Assembly: GCA_029532415.1 (NCBI GenBank)
Contig: JAQOTA010000060.1
Coordinates: 1,798,001-1,862,000 of the forward strand
Source: Marasmius tenuissimus
Lineage: Eukaryota > Basidiomycota > Agaricomycetes > Agaricales > Marasmiaceae
Reading direction: 5' to 3'
DNA length: 64,000 nt
Positions 46,501 to 58,594 of the stretch are shown here, piece by piece. Within the stretch, counting starts at the first letter, position 1. Each line of letters starts with the position of its first letter. The notes under the pieces are model-generated. The model saw only the letters and a program-made list of their open reading frames with translations, did no database searches and was not told where the DNA came from. Made by a program: the position numbers and the translations under genes.

Positions 46501-47976
46501 CCTGACGAAGTCAGTGAGCAGGATTTTAGCTAGATAAGTGGCACTTACTTGATACCACAGAATTTCCAGCTGGTATGATAGCGACATCATCTCTGAGTTG
46601 TGGACGTTTGAGTACTTCTCTGGGGGCATGAAAAGTAACATCACTCACGGAGGAAGTTGAAAAGGCGCACAAGGGGAGCATCGGAAACACCCTCAGGCAA
46701 TTCGGGCTTTTCTGGCATGACGACTCCTGGAGGAAGGGGTTCTTCGGGTGGGGGTGTCGGAACGAACAATCCAAGTTGACGGTCAACCTCTTCGGTGATG
46801 TATGTCTTCATGAAACCACTCGGCGTGCGGGGAAATTCTGTGACGCTTCGTCAGCTTCCCTGGTTGCGGATGCAGGTTCGTCCGCACCTTGCGTTCCAGT
46901 CATATCTCCGCCGATATTGAGCATAAATTCCACGTCTACAAAAAACCAGCCGTCGTGTTGTTGTGCTCCACTCAAACACAGAGATGTTTCGAACAAATTT
47001 GGGGCGGTGAAGAAAACCCGTCCGTCCGCTAAGAGACACTGTTGGGAAACCCTCATGCCTGAGAGAAGGGAAGGAACGTACCTATACGATACTGCGACAT
47101 TTCGATGGGTATTATCTCCCTAAGACGAAGGCGGTATCGAATAGCGTCTTGGATGTCATTCAAAGTCTTGATTACTTGTGCGTCGGTCAGAGGTGTTGGG
47201 AGAATAATCGATTTCTATATGTCACTTGAGCACGATCGGGATTCTATGGGGGGAAAAGGGCGGACCTTGATAGCTGTGGGCAGACGTCGATATGACCCGG
47301 TGGTCAATACATCCAGGGAGGTAAGAAGATCGTGGTTGCGCAGTCTAAAACTAAGTCTCAGTGACGTTCAAAGAGCGATAGAGCTATCAGCATACCGAGA
47401 AGGGTCCAACGATTCCCTAGCATAGTTCAGCCCCACCAATGCTTCCTCAAACTGGCGATTCTGGTCCATTAGGAACGCTGTGATGTTCTACCACCTTGAT
47501 GTTAATTCCTTGATTGACAGAAGCCGAAGGTTGGTTTACCATGCACTTCTGGACCGTATCTGCGTCTCGAGCCCATTTCACTACAGCGTACAACTTAACG
47601 ACCTGCTTCTTCGTTCTAACAACCCAGTCCGCAAGCATTCTTTTTCGAGCAGCATCGGAGCTATTCGGTAGGCTAGAGGGAAAAGATTGAGGTCCAATTA
47701 CTACATGAGTTGCAGATGCGCTCACGTTTCTGTCATTTCCGACAACTCGGCGTATATTGACTGCGTTACGCGCGAAAGCAACTCCCCCAATGGTACCTGC
47801 CCGTCTAAGACTACCGGCAACTCTCCTTCTAACTCCTCCAGCGTAGGCTCCAGTGTACCATTCAAGTGTGTACCATTCGTGAGCTGGCTATCCAACAGCA
47901 TTGGTGAAGCTGGAGCAATTGCCATAAAATCGGATGACGCCGCATTTGATGTTGAGGGTCCTGGTTCAGGATTCAT
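43565..47976 (-). CDS. MED14: Mediator subunit 14 (Rgr1)
   Basis: A multi-exon gene; the exon chain was not fully resolved. The start at 47976 leads to a Pro/Ser-rich leader, then ELPVVLDGQVPLGELLSRV and IYAELSEM, and after an intron LPNSSDAARKRMLADWVVRT, KQVVKLYAVVKWARDADTV and QKCM, then LVGLNYARESLD-type and LLTSLDVLTTGSYRRLP segments and a helix with RLREIIPIEM. This is the conserved N-terminal domain of MED14, the backbone that joins head, middle and tail of Mediator. The middle and C-terminal parts are long, poorly conserved and continue in open minus-strand frames down to the stop at 43565. Nuclear. Confidence 0.9.
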
Positions 47977-48285
47977 TCCAAGTTTTGGATGTTTTCAGTC
48001 GTGGAACCGCTGATAGTGAAGCAGCCCGGTAGGTCCAGTCAATGTCTCCGAGATATTGGGGACAGTATCATTGAGGTCCCGACCGTCGAGAACCAGAAAG
48101 AAATGGGAGAAGATGAGAGTCAAGAGCAAGGGTCGTCCGCATGGTTGGGATCAAAGTTGGGCGTCAATGGCAGGGCGGTCACCAAGAGTCACCATCATTG
48201 TTACCTTTTGTTACCGACTAGCTCATTGTTGTGTGTCCCATCGTCCAGCCATCGTGTCCTTTTCCAGGGTTCTCCACTCATCTCA

Positions 48286-51200
48286 ATGGATTATCTGAGA
48301 ACCTTAGGATCAGCGGCAGTATCGACTCTTGTTCAGAAATCTGGGCTCAACTTACCGTTCTCTCTGGGCGCAAAGGTAGCTTCGTTAGATGGGATATGCA
48401 ATCTTTATGATGCGACAAAAAAAGTGCGTGCTTCAGCCTCTCTCTCCTCCCTTCAATGCCACCAATAGACGCTACGTGCAGGAGGACTCTAGTCTTGTAT
48501 CGGTTTTTGAATATGACTTTACACAACGACGCGATATTGCGCCTCTTGCGAAGAATGCCCTACGAAAGCTCCGTACAATCCGACACCCAGACGTCCTCAA
48601 ATTTATGGATGTAGTTGAGACAGACACAACTATCCATATCATGACAGAGCGCGTTAGACCGCTCGAATCCGCTCTGCCATCGTGGGCGAAGAAGAGTGTT
48701 CGTGAAAAGGAAGACTGGCTCCTGTGGGGGTTGCATCGAATATCTGTCCGTCGAATATACCTGTACTACGAATCACTTGGAATGACATTACTTTTAGGTC
48801 GCGCTGGCCTTCATCAACGATTCCTGTTCTTCAACCCATGGGGCAGTTGGAATACGATCAATCTTTTTGGCACCCTCTGGGGAGTGGAAGCTCGGAGGAT
48901 TCGAATTGCTGAGCAATCCGAAGGAAGACGGGGCAGTTCTATATGTGCGAACTATTCTAATTGTCCTTGAGGTTTGGCTGACTGTCGAGATACCCGTATG
49001 CAGTCCATGGCAAGCTTACTTCCGGGTAACGATAGTTGGTCACCCCCAGAAGTGAAGAAAAATGGGTGGTCGTCTGTGAAACCGTGAGCAGTCGTCTCTG
49101 CTTGCCCTCATGTTGATCTCTATTTCTTGCTCTAGGAACGAGCCTGCAGCCGCCGACGCATACGGCTTAGGTTTGCTTCTGAACGCCACATTCAATCCTG
49201 AACATCATCCGCCCCCCACAGCGACACCTCCTCATCCTCCGCCCGCACCCGCAACGCGAGGAAACATCCCAACAGCCATTTTTCCACTTTACAAGAAGCT
49301 CCTGAACCCCAATCCGAAAGGGAGGTTGACCGCCAAAGGATTCCTCGAGATCGGCATGACGGATACTGGATTTTTTACTAACAACCCGCTCGTCAAAGTG
49401 TGCGTTGGATTAGACAACTTTGCCCTCGGAAGTGAAGGAGAAAAAGCCGCCCTACTACGGTATGGCCCACATGACGCTTTTGAGTATAGGATTCATATCT
49501 TCTCTCTGCAGCATGTTGAATGAGTCCCTCGGTTCATTTCCCTCGGAACTTGCTATCTATCGGGTGCTCCCCTCGATAGTCTCTGCAATCGAATATGGCG
49601 GTGCCTCTGCCGCAACAATCGTTCCTCTTGTGGTTAAAATTGGGAAAGACGTCTCCCAAGAGGAGTATAACAATGTCATCCTGGCTCCTATAGTCAAGCT
49701 GTTCGCTAGTCCTGATCGCGGTATCCGGATGGCATTGCTCGATAACCTACCTGAATATGCGGAGAAGCTGGATAAAAAGACCGTCGACGGGAAAATCTTT
49801 CCGCATCTCGTGAGCCTACACCCCGTACTGGCTTATTACAACCCTTTGACTCTCAACATCAGCAAACTGGATTCTCTGATACCGTCGCTGTCATCCGTGA
49901 AGCCACCCTCAAAGCTATCCCCCTGTTGTCTTCAAAGGTGAGGAACACCGATAATGGGAATAACCTAAGTCTAATTTATCTGCAGTTCAGTGATCGTACT
50001 CTTAACAACGACCTCCTCCGTCATCTAGCGAAAATGCAAAACGACCCAGAAGCATCAATACGCACGAACACATGTATTTTGATCGGGCGTTTGGGACCAA
50101 CTCTCGGCTACAACACGAAGCGCAAAGTCCTGGTGCCGGCTTTCCTGCGAGCTCTGAAAGATCCTTTCGTTCACGCCCGAGTTGCCGGGCTGATGGCTTT
50201 TATGGCCACAATAGATTGTTTCGAAAACGAAGAATTAGCAACCAAAGTCATTCCCAATATGTCTTTCACATTGGTCGATAAGGAAAAGTGAGTGGATCAC
50301 ATTCTGACCAATGGTCACTGCTCAATGTCGTTAGGCTTGTGAGGGATCAGGCATTTAAAGCGATGGAATTGTTTGTGAAGAAGCTGGAAACCTATGTAGC
50401 CACATTGGTAAGATCTTGTCGGTCCGATTATGCTGTCCACACTCACTCGAGAATACTGGGCAGCCAGAAACCGTTGTCAATCCTTTGGAGAGGCTCGGAG
50501 AGAATACACTTACTCCCGCCTCACCAGGCCAAGCGACTTTGGTCAACTCTGCTGCTGGTGCCGCTGGTGCCCTTGCTGGGTGGGCCATGTCGTCTCTCGG
50601 GAAAAGGGTACGCTCGGCGGAGAACGATCTCCCGATAAACGATACTTACGAGACTTTCTAGCTTGTATCATCAGATATGCAAACGACGATGGCGACAGTC
50701 ACCGACATTGACAGGCCTACGTCGGCTCCTCCTCCGGCAGAGGATTCGCGTATAGGTGCCTTAAGGCCCAGTCCCCTCCTCACATCCGTCTCCGCCGCCA
50801 ACTCTGTCGTGTCTTCACCCGCCTTCCCCAACCATGCGCCCTCGATTTCGAAAGCGAAAGGCTTACAGCTGGGGGCTAACAAAGTGCCTCCTAGCACGGT
50901 TGCTGCTTCCTTGGGTCAACAGTTGGCGGAAGAAGCTGCAGCAGAAGACGGGGTGGACTCGAACCCATGGGGTAACGATGATCTTATGGACGTGAACGCG
51001 GACGAGGACGACTGGAGTAAGTAACAGTCGTCGTGTTGTATGAAGAATCTTATTCATCACTGAATCTAGGTGCATTTGAGACTGCCCCGGCTGCTCCCAG
51101 CGGGCCAGCAACCGTCACTCCGACCCCCGTAGCACCCAAACCCGTCCCAGCCAAATCCTCCAATAGCTTGTCAGCTACCGGATGGGACTCTGGATCATGG

Positions 51201-51418
51201 GAAGGATCTAATGCGGCACGTTCACCATCGCCTGCACCTTCTACGCCCTCCCTTCCCGCGGCGATGTCCAAAGAAGAGAAAGCCGCAGAGATGGCGAGGC
51301 GTAAAGAAGAGAGGAAACAGGTACGCTTTCCGCTTGCGATATAAGTGAGATAAAATTGACCAACTGCTTCCAGCGCATCGCACGGATGAAAGAGCAGAAG
51401 AAGAATGCAACTCAGTGA
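48286..51418 (+). CDS. SCY1-like pseudokinase (SCYL1/Cex1)
   Basis: Thirteen exons: 48286-48423, 48482-48745, 48798-48944, 49004-49083, 49136-49459, 49512-49809, 49863-49937, 49986-50287, 50335-50407, 50464-50607, 50662-51016, 51070-51320, 51374-51418. They encode 831 residues. The kinase-like part has SVFEYDFTQ, RHPDVLKFMDVVETD, TERVRPLE, WGLHRISVALAFIND and THGAVGIRSIFLAPSGEWK, with no HRD or DFG catalytic residues, as expected of a pseudokinase. HEAT-like helical repeats follow (RTNTCILIGRLGPTLG, GLMAFMATIDCF). The tail is acidic with NPWGNDDLMD and ends EERKQRIARMKEQKKN. Yeast Cex1 and animal SCYL1 act in COPI traffic and tRNA export. It is divergent from MED14 across 309 bp. Confidence 0.92.
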
Positions 51419-51599
51419 TGAGTTCAAAACGTTTGCATGTAATTACGCACGCCTCATGATCATACCCTATGGAATGCGTTTAGTTTCGATAACAAATACT
51501 ATTGGATACATTGTTGTAGAGGTACATTATGCATTCATGACAAGTCGGGCCATGAATAAACGAGCTGTCTTGAATTACTTCCGCGCGTGGGGGCGACAG

Positions 51600-52108
51600 C
51601 TAATGGCTTTCCGATTGCTGAGTATTCTGCAGCTCGTCAATGGGTAGTCGAACGAGCACTTGGCCATCTTGGTCCGAGTTAACGTGCTCCTCTTCTGGGT
51701 GTTCCCCGCGAGACGCCACTAACGAGATTATCAGAAAACTCGCTCAGAAACTGGGGTCATCAGAACGCACAAAACAGGTTCAAAATCTGGAACATCTTGG
51801 GCCATTGCTCGAGAACTTCCCCATGTACTACAAATCGACACGGATCCGGAAAGTGACTTGAGTTCCGCTATCCCGAAATAAGAGGCAGAGAAATACGTAC
51901 CCTCACCAGCACTTGCCATCACATCGCAGTCCTCCATCATCCCAGTTATGCGTTCCAACAACACGGTGCTGGATCTCTCCAGAGCGGCCACCCCATCATA
52001 CTCCTTCTTCTTTTCCCTGAGCTTGGCAGCAGTGACAGCAGGATTGGCCGGTTGACTAAGACCTTGGGCATACGAGAGTCGATTCCCAAGCGTTGACGCT
52101 CGTTGCAT
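51600..52108 (-). CDS. DAD2: DASH complex subunit Dad2
   Basis: Three exons (52108-51901, 51827-51771, 51718-51600) encode 127 residues. The helical core reads GLSQPANPAVTAAKLREKK, EYDGVAALERSSTVLLERI and DCDVMASAGEVHGEVLEQW, then PKMFQILNLF, and the end has GQVLVRLPIDELQ. This is the Dad2 family of the DASH/Dam1 ring, which couples kinetochores to microtubules in fungi. Length and order are normal. It is convergent with the SCY1-like gene (181 bp between stop codons). The ATG at 52108 is used; the codon further upstream is TTG. Confidence 0.92.
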
Positions 52109-55047
52109 GAGAGGATAAATCAAGGATCGTAGTCACGTGCCTGTATACATCGCGTCGCGTCAACTTATGTCGAAGTTATGTTCCCACGCCCTCGAACAGT
52201 ATTCTCGAGTCAGTGCACAGTACCACCATCACTCAAAAGATAGGTAGGGTATGCATGATATGTATCTAAGCTTCGACAAAAAATATCTATTTCGAGAGCG
52301 TGTCTAGACCTCTTTCGTTGACAGCAAGCCCGGACTCCCGTCCTCGACACCAGTATGAGCACATTTTTGTATGAGCACATAATTCATCGCAAAATCGTGC
52401 GACATTTGTGCCCCGGTTATCCGGTGTTAATCTTGGTTGTCCGGCTATTGACGTTGGGCGTTGGGAGGTCGGTTCTCTCTCTCACCAGTAATCTTAATGG
52501 TTTCCACAAGTTTAATATTCGAGGTTAGTTGAATGACTTTGCTCTTTTCATTATTCTGGGTGTGTCGTCCAGTTTGTGAGGCACATTGAAATTATACCAA
52601 GGGAGGCGGAAGCATTGCCGGCTAAATTTAGTGAATGCCGCAATCCGGCATTACTTAGAAATTGCCTGGGCGTGAAGTAAATTACAGGGGGGGCCAGTCT
52701 TCAGAGATAGCAGAGTGGCCCTCAGATTTTGTTTGAGCAACATGTTATTGGGCTCAGAGTCTCTACCGGGATGAAGAGAGAGAAGAGAAGCGTAGTAGAG
52801 AATAGCAGTTCTTGGATTAGAACCCTCAATATCCCGGGAGTTGCCGGTGATCCCGAGCTGCCGGTAGCTCGGCTAGCTCAAAGTGCCTGTGAAGAATCTG
52901 GACACCACGCGCACGGGTCCGGACTCCTGTGTTCAAATAGCGCGTCAGATAACTCACACCCGCTGAGGATATTGATAACATGAGATGAGCTGATGCCTGA
53001 TGCCTAGAAAAGGCATCACAGAGGAGACATACACGTACCTGTACGACAGCGTAGGCCAGATCAACCACAAAACTTTTGGAGACAGAGGCCGGTCCGTGGT
53101 GGACACCAAAAGCCAATGCCGGACGATCCTGAGAGCCCCAACGCCCAACACCAGACATTTCCTTAACGGCAAGCCCCAACCCTGCACGATTTCGTAAAGG
53201 TTCAAGAATATGTAACGAAAAATGCGCTCATATTTTTGGGTCAAAAATGTCAGACGTTTACGAAAACGTGCGGTCTTGCGGCATGCCGTCAAGAAAACGT
53301 CCGGCGTTGGGCGCTGGCGCTCAGAACATTGTTGAACGTTGGCGCCTGGCGTCGAGCTAGGGTGGGCCTCCATCTTCAGAGGCTTGCGGCTTACACTATA
53401 GTTAAGCTTGCCACATTCCCTGTAATTAGATATTAACACTGCGTCTGCATTTTAGAGTCAGTATTCTCAATGGATGTGTGTTGGCTCACCGTTTACTAAA
53501 GAACCATGGTGCGTCCGGCCTCTGCATCTGTTGTCTGCGTTGTGACGTCCGCTCAAAAGTCATGTCGTTCAATATTTTTTGCCACGATCTGCCGAGCTCA
53601 CGGTGAATGGCAGGTAGATTGCGGCTAGGATAGCCGGGCAGGATGGAATCTTCAATCATTGTCCGAGAACGGTGGGGGCGTCCACTTAACATGCCTTCAA
53701 GTCTCGTCTATTATGAATACCAGCTACTGCCGACCTTCAGAGAGCGTATTTCTCTGAGATCTGAAGATCGCCACTCATACGCATTTCCGAGACTGTTGGC
53801 AAGGCCGTTTCAGCGGCAGTGCGTCCGGTAGTTTGCATGGGTCGGCACTCCAGCTATTTTGTTAAAAATAACCTCATTTCTACAATAAACGGAACGACAG
53901 ATCCATGGTTATAGACGGCATAGGAATAATTATTAATGTTATATACTGAGCCCATGAAGATGATGAGAATTGATAGCAATGTAGGGAGTGGAAGAATATG
54001 GACCAAAGGACTGTCCTCTCAAAGCCCAATGTCAATAGCCGGACGTCCAAGATCGACGCCGGGTAACCGAACAGGAATGTCGCACGATTTTTGACCCAAT
54101 TATGTGCTTATACACCAGGACTCCTTTCTGCATTGGCGGGCGTCATCTCATCCCCCTCAACTTTCGTCACTCTCGATTGAAATATCAACGTCGAAGACTG
54201 TTGGCTCTGAGACGGCTCGTAGCCCCTTGCCGTTGAGCGCCCGCTTCTATGTGCAGCAACGATATCGTCCGAGATACTACGCTGAATGTGCACGAGGATG
54301 ATAATGGCCGTCGGGTAAATTCCCTACATTGATGGTAAGATGAGCGAAGAGTTCTTTTCGGAATGCCCCTACACTTACAGATATCTGGTCGCCGATAGAA
54401 TTCAGAAACGCATGGAGGTAAGTCAAAAAGTCCGATTTCATTTCGAAATCGAAAAATAAGTCGAGTTGAGAGAGCTAGGATTGATCGGGATGAGGTCAGG
54501 GCCGGAAGGGTAGTATTGAATCAGATGCAGACCCAAAAAAATGAGTAGACGAATCCAGATTCGACGAAAATCAGCATAATTCGCTGACTACGCGAAGAGG
54601 ACAGTTGACCGGCCGATTGGAGGGATTTGTGATGTTGCCTAGTGGTGCAGAATCTTTGAGCCCTGGGCTCGAGCGTGATTTCAAATGAGATTACTATCCT
54701 GCTCCGTTTGTACAATAAATAAAACCAGCGCGTTGACCCAAAGATCAGCACGCGCCCATAAGCATATGGTCAGTAGATTCACCTCCTTGAGACCCTTCTG
54801 GGTACACACAGGTGATTTTCCAGCCAAGTCCGAAATTTGAGGTCAGCGCGCGGTGTGTGGTCTTCAACGCGCAAAAGAGCCTCCGGCGCGTCACAAGCGG
54901 GTTTCAGCGCGCGAAGCTGTCTCCGGCGCGCGAATCGGATACTTCAGGCACATATTTATCACATGACATGGCACAAATTTTTTTTCGACACACAAATGTT
55001 ACATTTTGGGTGCTGTACCTATATACAACTTGAAGAACTTATACACC
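52109..55047. other. Long gene-poor stretch, no gene recognised
   Basis: About 2.9 kb with only short, motif-free open frames and stop-rich sequence, AT-rich in places (53850-53960). It contains short direct repeats (TATGAGCACAT twice near 52350-52380), GTTGGGCG(C)TGG-type repeats near 53130 and 53310 in opposite orientation, and a CpG-dense block at 54840-54950. It may hold remnants of mobile DNA, but I can name no element. Confidence 0.4.
54838..54952. repeat. CpG-rich short repeats
   Basis: The motif TCAGCGCGC or TCAACGCGC followed by CTCCGGCGCG occurs twice in direct order, about 55-60 bp apart, making a block dense in CGCG inside otherwise AT-rich sequence. Seen by eye; no function known. 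Confidence 0.5.
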
Positions 55048-56309
55048 TCACTCAACTACCGTCTCAGAAGTTGTGGAAGAAGGAATCTCCTCAGTCGTAC
55101 CATTGATAGCATCATCATTTCCCTGCCAGCACCCATACACTCCCTTCACATGCTCCACTGCCTTTTCTCTGATCTCTTTCCACCCGTACTGGCTCTCCTC
55201 AGGCCCCCAGTATAGCTCGTTGAGCGCGATTGATAAGCAACGAGGATGGATTCTAGAATACACTGAAGGGAGAGCCGCTTCAGCTTGCATGCGAATGAAC
55301 GACGTGATCCCGTGTCGTAGCCCCAATGGATGAGACGAATCCAGGAGGCGAGGGGCTACTTCAAAACGCCAACCGTGTTCCCATGCCTGCCGGCAGCTCC
55401 TGTGCCTTTCAACACTGCAGCCGACTTGCTCGAGGCTGGTGTTGCTCATTCCCATCGATGGAACCGTGGTTAAAGCTAGCTCTATCCGGCGTTTGTAGCC
55501 TGCTTCGCGAGTACGAACAACAATTTCGTATGCATCCCAGCCCATACGGTCAATGTCTTGACGTCTGATATCTTTCAATTGGGGGGTGGAGGTGATGTCG
55601 ATGTAATGCTCGAGAGCATCTTCGATCCAATCTCCAAACTTGAACCGACGGGCAAATTCAAGTCGAATGCTGGCCTCCTTTCCCGCTACGAGTCCATAGA
55701 GTTTTTCTTTAGCGAATCGAACCGCATGGTCAACCACCCAAAAGTGCGCAAAATGGAGGAGGTGAACAAGGTGGTGTTCGTCAAATGTCTGCTTCCGGTA
55801 TGACTCACTACATTCATGGTGCGTATCAGGGCAATCTCATGGAACAGCAAACAAGGATACTGACTTTTGGTAAACGTATTTTAGCCAATTCAAAACATGT
55901 TCACTTCTGATGATACCTCCACTCTCCAGAACCATGGGATAAGCCTCAGTTCCAGGCAGGGGATGTGTTGGGTGTCCGACAGGAATCTTGGGGTTCACCA
56001 TCTCATTGACCCAGTCTTTGAGGGCATCGATTTCTCCGAATACTATCGAAAGATGGACTTTGAAGGCTGTTTCACCGACCTGCAAAATATAAGTCAAGAT
56101 TGTCCTCACTGAAACATATTGAGACTCACCAGAATAACACGCCCATCCGGAAACCAGAACCCTTCTTCCTTACACGAGAGAGTACGTGCTACCAATGCAT
56201 CCAGTTCAAGCTGATGAAATGGGTCGTTTGAAGCAAGCCGGGTATTGAACTCCTCCAGCGACATACAGGCAGCGGGCCTTTGAGTCGTGACTGACTGGCT
56301 GTCCATCAT
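55048..56309 (-). CDS. BTB/POZ domain protein
   Basis: Three exons (56309-56130, 56079-55861, 55788-55048) encode 379 residues. The start of the BTB fold is seen in CKEEGFWFPDGRVILVGETAFKVHLSIVFGEIDALKDWV, with the hallmark VGE..F.VH motif joined exactly across intron 1. Then PGTEAYPMVLE, VLNWLKYVYQKS, and a helical region (LVHLLHFAHFWVVDHAVRFAKEKL) that fits the helical part following BTB. The C-terminal 200 residues are helical with no named domain. Such proteins are very numerous in mushroom-forming fungi; a role as Cullin-3 adaptor is possible but unproved. The acceptor of the last intron could also lie 3 bp upstream. Confidence 0.8.
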
Positions 56310-56436
56310 CCGTAGGATAGATAGTGGTTGAGAAGACCGTGACGGCGGTAGTGAAAAAAGTTTGTGGCAGGGCACGTGTCCCACAGTTGAACTTCTTCTG
56401 TGGTACTTACAGGCTCTTGTTCTCCTTCACAGTGCC

Positions 56437-58518
56437 ATGGACGATTTTGAAGCACTTCCCATACCACCTGGCAACATACCTTGGTCCCCCAACATCCTCA
56501 ATGCCACTCAGCAATTGTCGACAATCTTCACCAATGCAGTCAGCGTACTCAGGCAAGAGGCAGAGGCCGGTCGTTTGGCTATACACAAGGAGATGATAGA
56601 GCATGAAGCACTACCTCTACTCGAGGCTCTTGAGGTTGAAGCTATGACTGAAGGTATTCCTGAGGCCTGGGTTCACCTCAATACAGAGAGGTTTGCTCGA
56701 TTAGCCGCACGGTTAGCAAAGGCACACGCATCGGCAAAGAACCAGTAAGTTCATCAGTCCCCTAGAAGATCGAGGATTGAACTGATTGGCCTGTACTCTA
56801 TAGTGAGGATAGAAATGTGTTTATACCAAAGCCTGTGCGTCTGGCTCGCAACAGGAAACGTGGCAGACCTGCAAAAGTGATTGACACTGGCTTCCTGCGC
56901 AGGCAATGAAGTCGGGACGTCGAATCACCATTGCAAAGCTTACACGGGTCCTTTCTGTTCACCGGCATACTGTCAGGAAATATATCAAAGTATGCCTTTC
57001 AGTCTCTATTAGCATATCGTGGCTGATGTGAAGTAGAACTATGGAATCGAAGACTGGAGATTTAGCCGAATCTCCAATTGCGAACTGGATAAGTTAGTTC
57101 GGAACTACAGACGCGAACATCCCAGCTCAGGACTCTCGTATCTTGTTGGCCACCTGCAGTCACATCACCACCTCCGACTCCAACGTCATCGAGTCCTTGC
57201 TTCAATTGCGCGTGTAGATGGGCTTGGGATAATACTCCGGCGAAACCAGGCCATACGTCGGCGCAAGTATAGAGTGACACGACCAAATGCCTTGTGGCAC
57301 ATAGATGGCCATCATAAGCTCATATTATGGGGAATAGTTATACATGGCATTGTGGATGGATATGGGCGCAACGTAAGTGTTCGACGATACTGACCTCAAT
57401 ATGATCTTAAAGGCTGCGTTTCTTTAGGTTATGGGTCTACAGGCAAGTACCAACAACCGTGCCAGTACAGTACTGCAAGTGTTTCACGGTGCTACGGAGC
57501 ACTATGGTACTCCTTCAAGAACAAGGGGCGATTATGGAACTGAGAACAAGTTAGTCGCACTCTACATGATTTTGATGCGGGGAGCCAATAGAGGATCATT
57601 TATTTGGGGATCGTAAGTTTGGACTTCACTCGTTCTGGTAGATAGACATTGTTAATCATTATCCTGACCACCTTTGTGCCTAGATCAACTCGGAATACAC
57701 GTATAGAACGGTTGTGGGTAGAGGTCGGGAGACAGTTTGCTCGGCCATGGAGAGCATTCTTCTTCAGGCTTGAAGCTCTTCATGGTTTAGTGCGCTCCAG
57801 CAATCTACACATTTGGCTCCTCCAATACCTCTTCCTCGATTCAATCAATGCCGACTGCAAGACATTTCAACACGAGTGGAACAGCCATCCTATCTCGGGT
57901 GAGGGTCATAACATGTCCCCAAATGTATGTATTTATCCGTTATACTGATATTTGGAATGTGGCTGACGCGCAAAGTATAGGATATGCGTTTCCTCGGAAT
58001 GACTACTGAGGGTGTATACATTGACGATTGCACCGGGATGACTTCGTCAGAGATTCATGATCACTATGGGGCAGACACCGACCATCACGAGCGTCCCTCC
58101 AGCCAAACTGGAGCTGGAAACTTGTCTGATGAGGACTTTTCCTCCGACAACGATAACTCCGAGGCTGACTCGGATGATTCCGACCTCGAGGGACTTGACC
58201 TACCACCATCTGCACGACGGACTGATGCAGCGCGTACATGTCAAACGCTATCCATGTCCCTTTGATCAAGGTGAACTCGAGCTGTTCAGTCAAGCTCTGA
58301 CTATGGCAGAGGACGAGGGACTGGAGCCTAGTGGGTTTGGGATCTTACCCGAGGAATGGGAGAATGGCTGCTACCCTGCATATGAGCTGTTGAAGACAGG
58401 AAAGAAGGGGACCAAGGAACTACGTGTTGATCTACCTGACCACATATGGCGTTCCCGGGCTATGAAGTGGGTGCGCGCATTGGTAGTAATGGACTATATG
58501 TTAGAGAATGCTTCATAA
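56437..58518 (+). pseudogene. Integrase-core (DDE) transposase-like gene, probably frameshifted
   Basis: The parts are all in order. The N-terminal helical region runs 56437-56744. A GRPAK segment is followed by a helix-turn-helix-like stretch (GRRITIAKLTRVLSVHRHTV..YIKNYG) and RRKYRVTRPNALWHIDGHHK with the first Asp. Next come the second Asp in RGDYGTEN and the Glu in TRIERLWVEV, then ISGEGHNMSPN. The C-terminal module has GFGILPEEWENG and PDHIWRSRAMKWVRAL. Introns lie at 56997-57048, 57374-57427 and later. The frame jumps between GFLRR and AMKSGR (about 56900), and again before HHLHDGLMQR (about 58200). The first could be hidden by a 76-nt intron; the second has no GT..AG solution. I know this family as the fungal integrase-core proteins with WHIDGHHK and NTRIERLW. 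Confidence 0.7.
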
Positions 58519-58594
58519 TAAGTAAGTTATTGTTGTGAATCACAATTTATCTACATTCCTGTACGAACAAGCGACTGATGAGGCCAACCTAACA

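Noticed and set aside
52873..52940. tRNA- or SINE-like A box (TAGCTCAAAGTGC) and B box (GTTCAAAT)
   Set aside because: The bases around the B box cannot pair into a T stem and no acceptor stem closes the structure.
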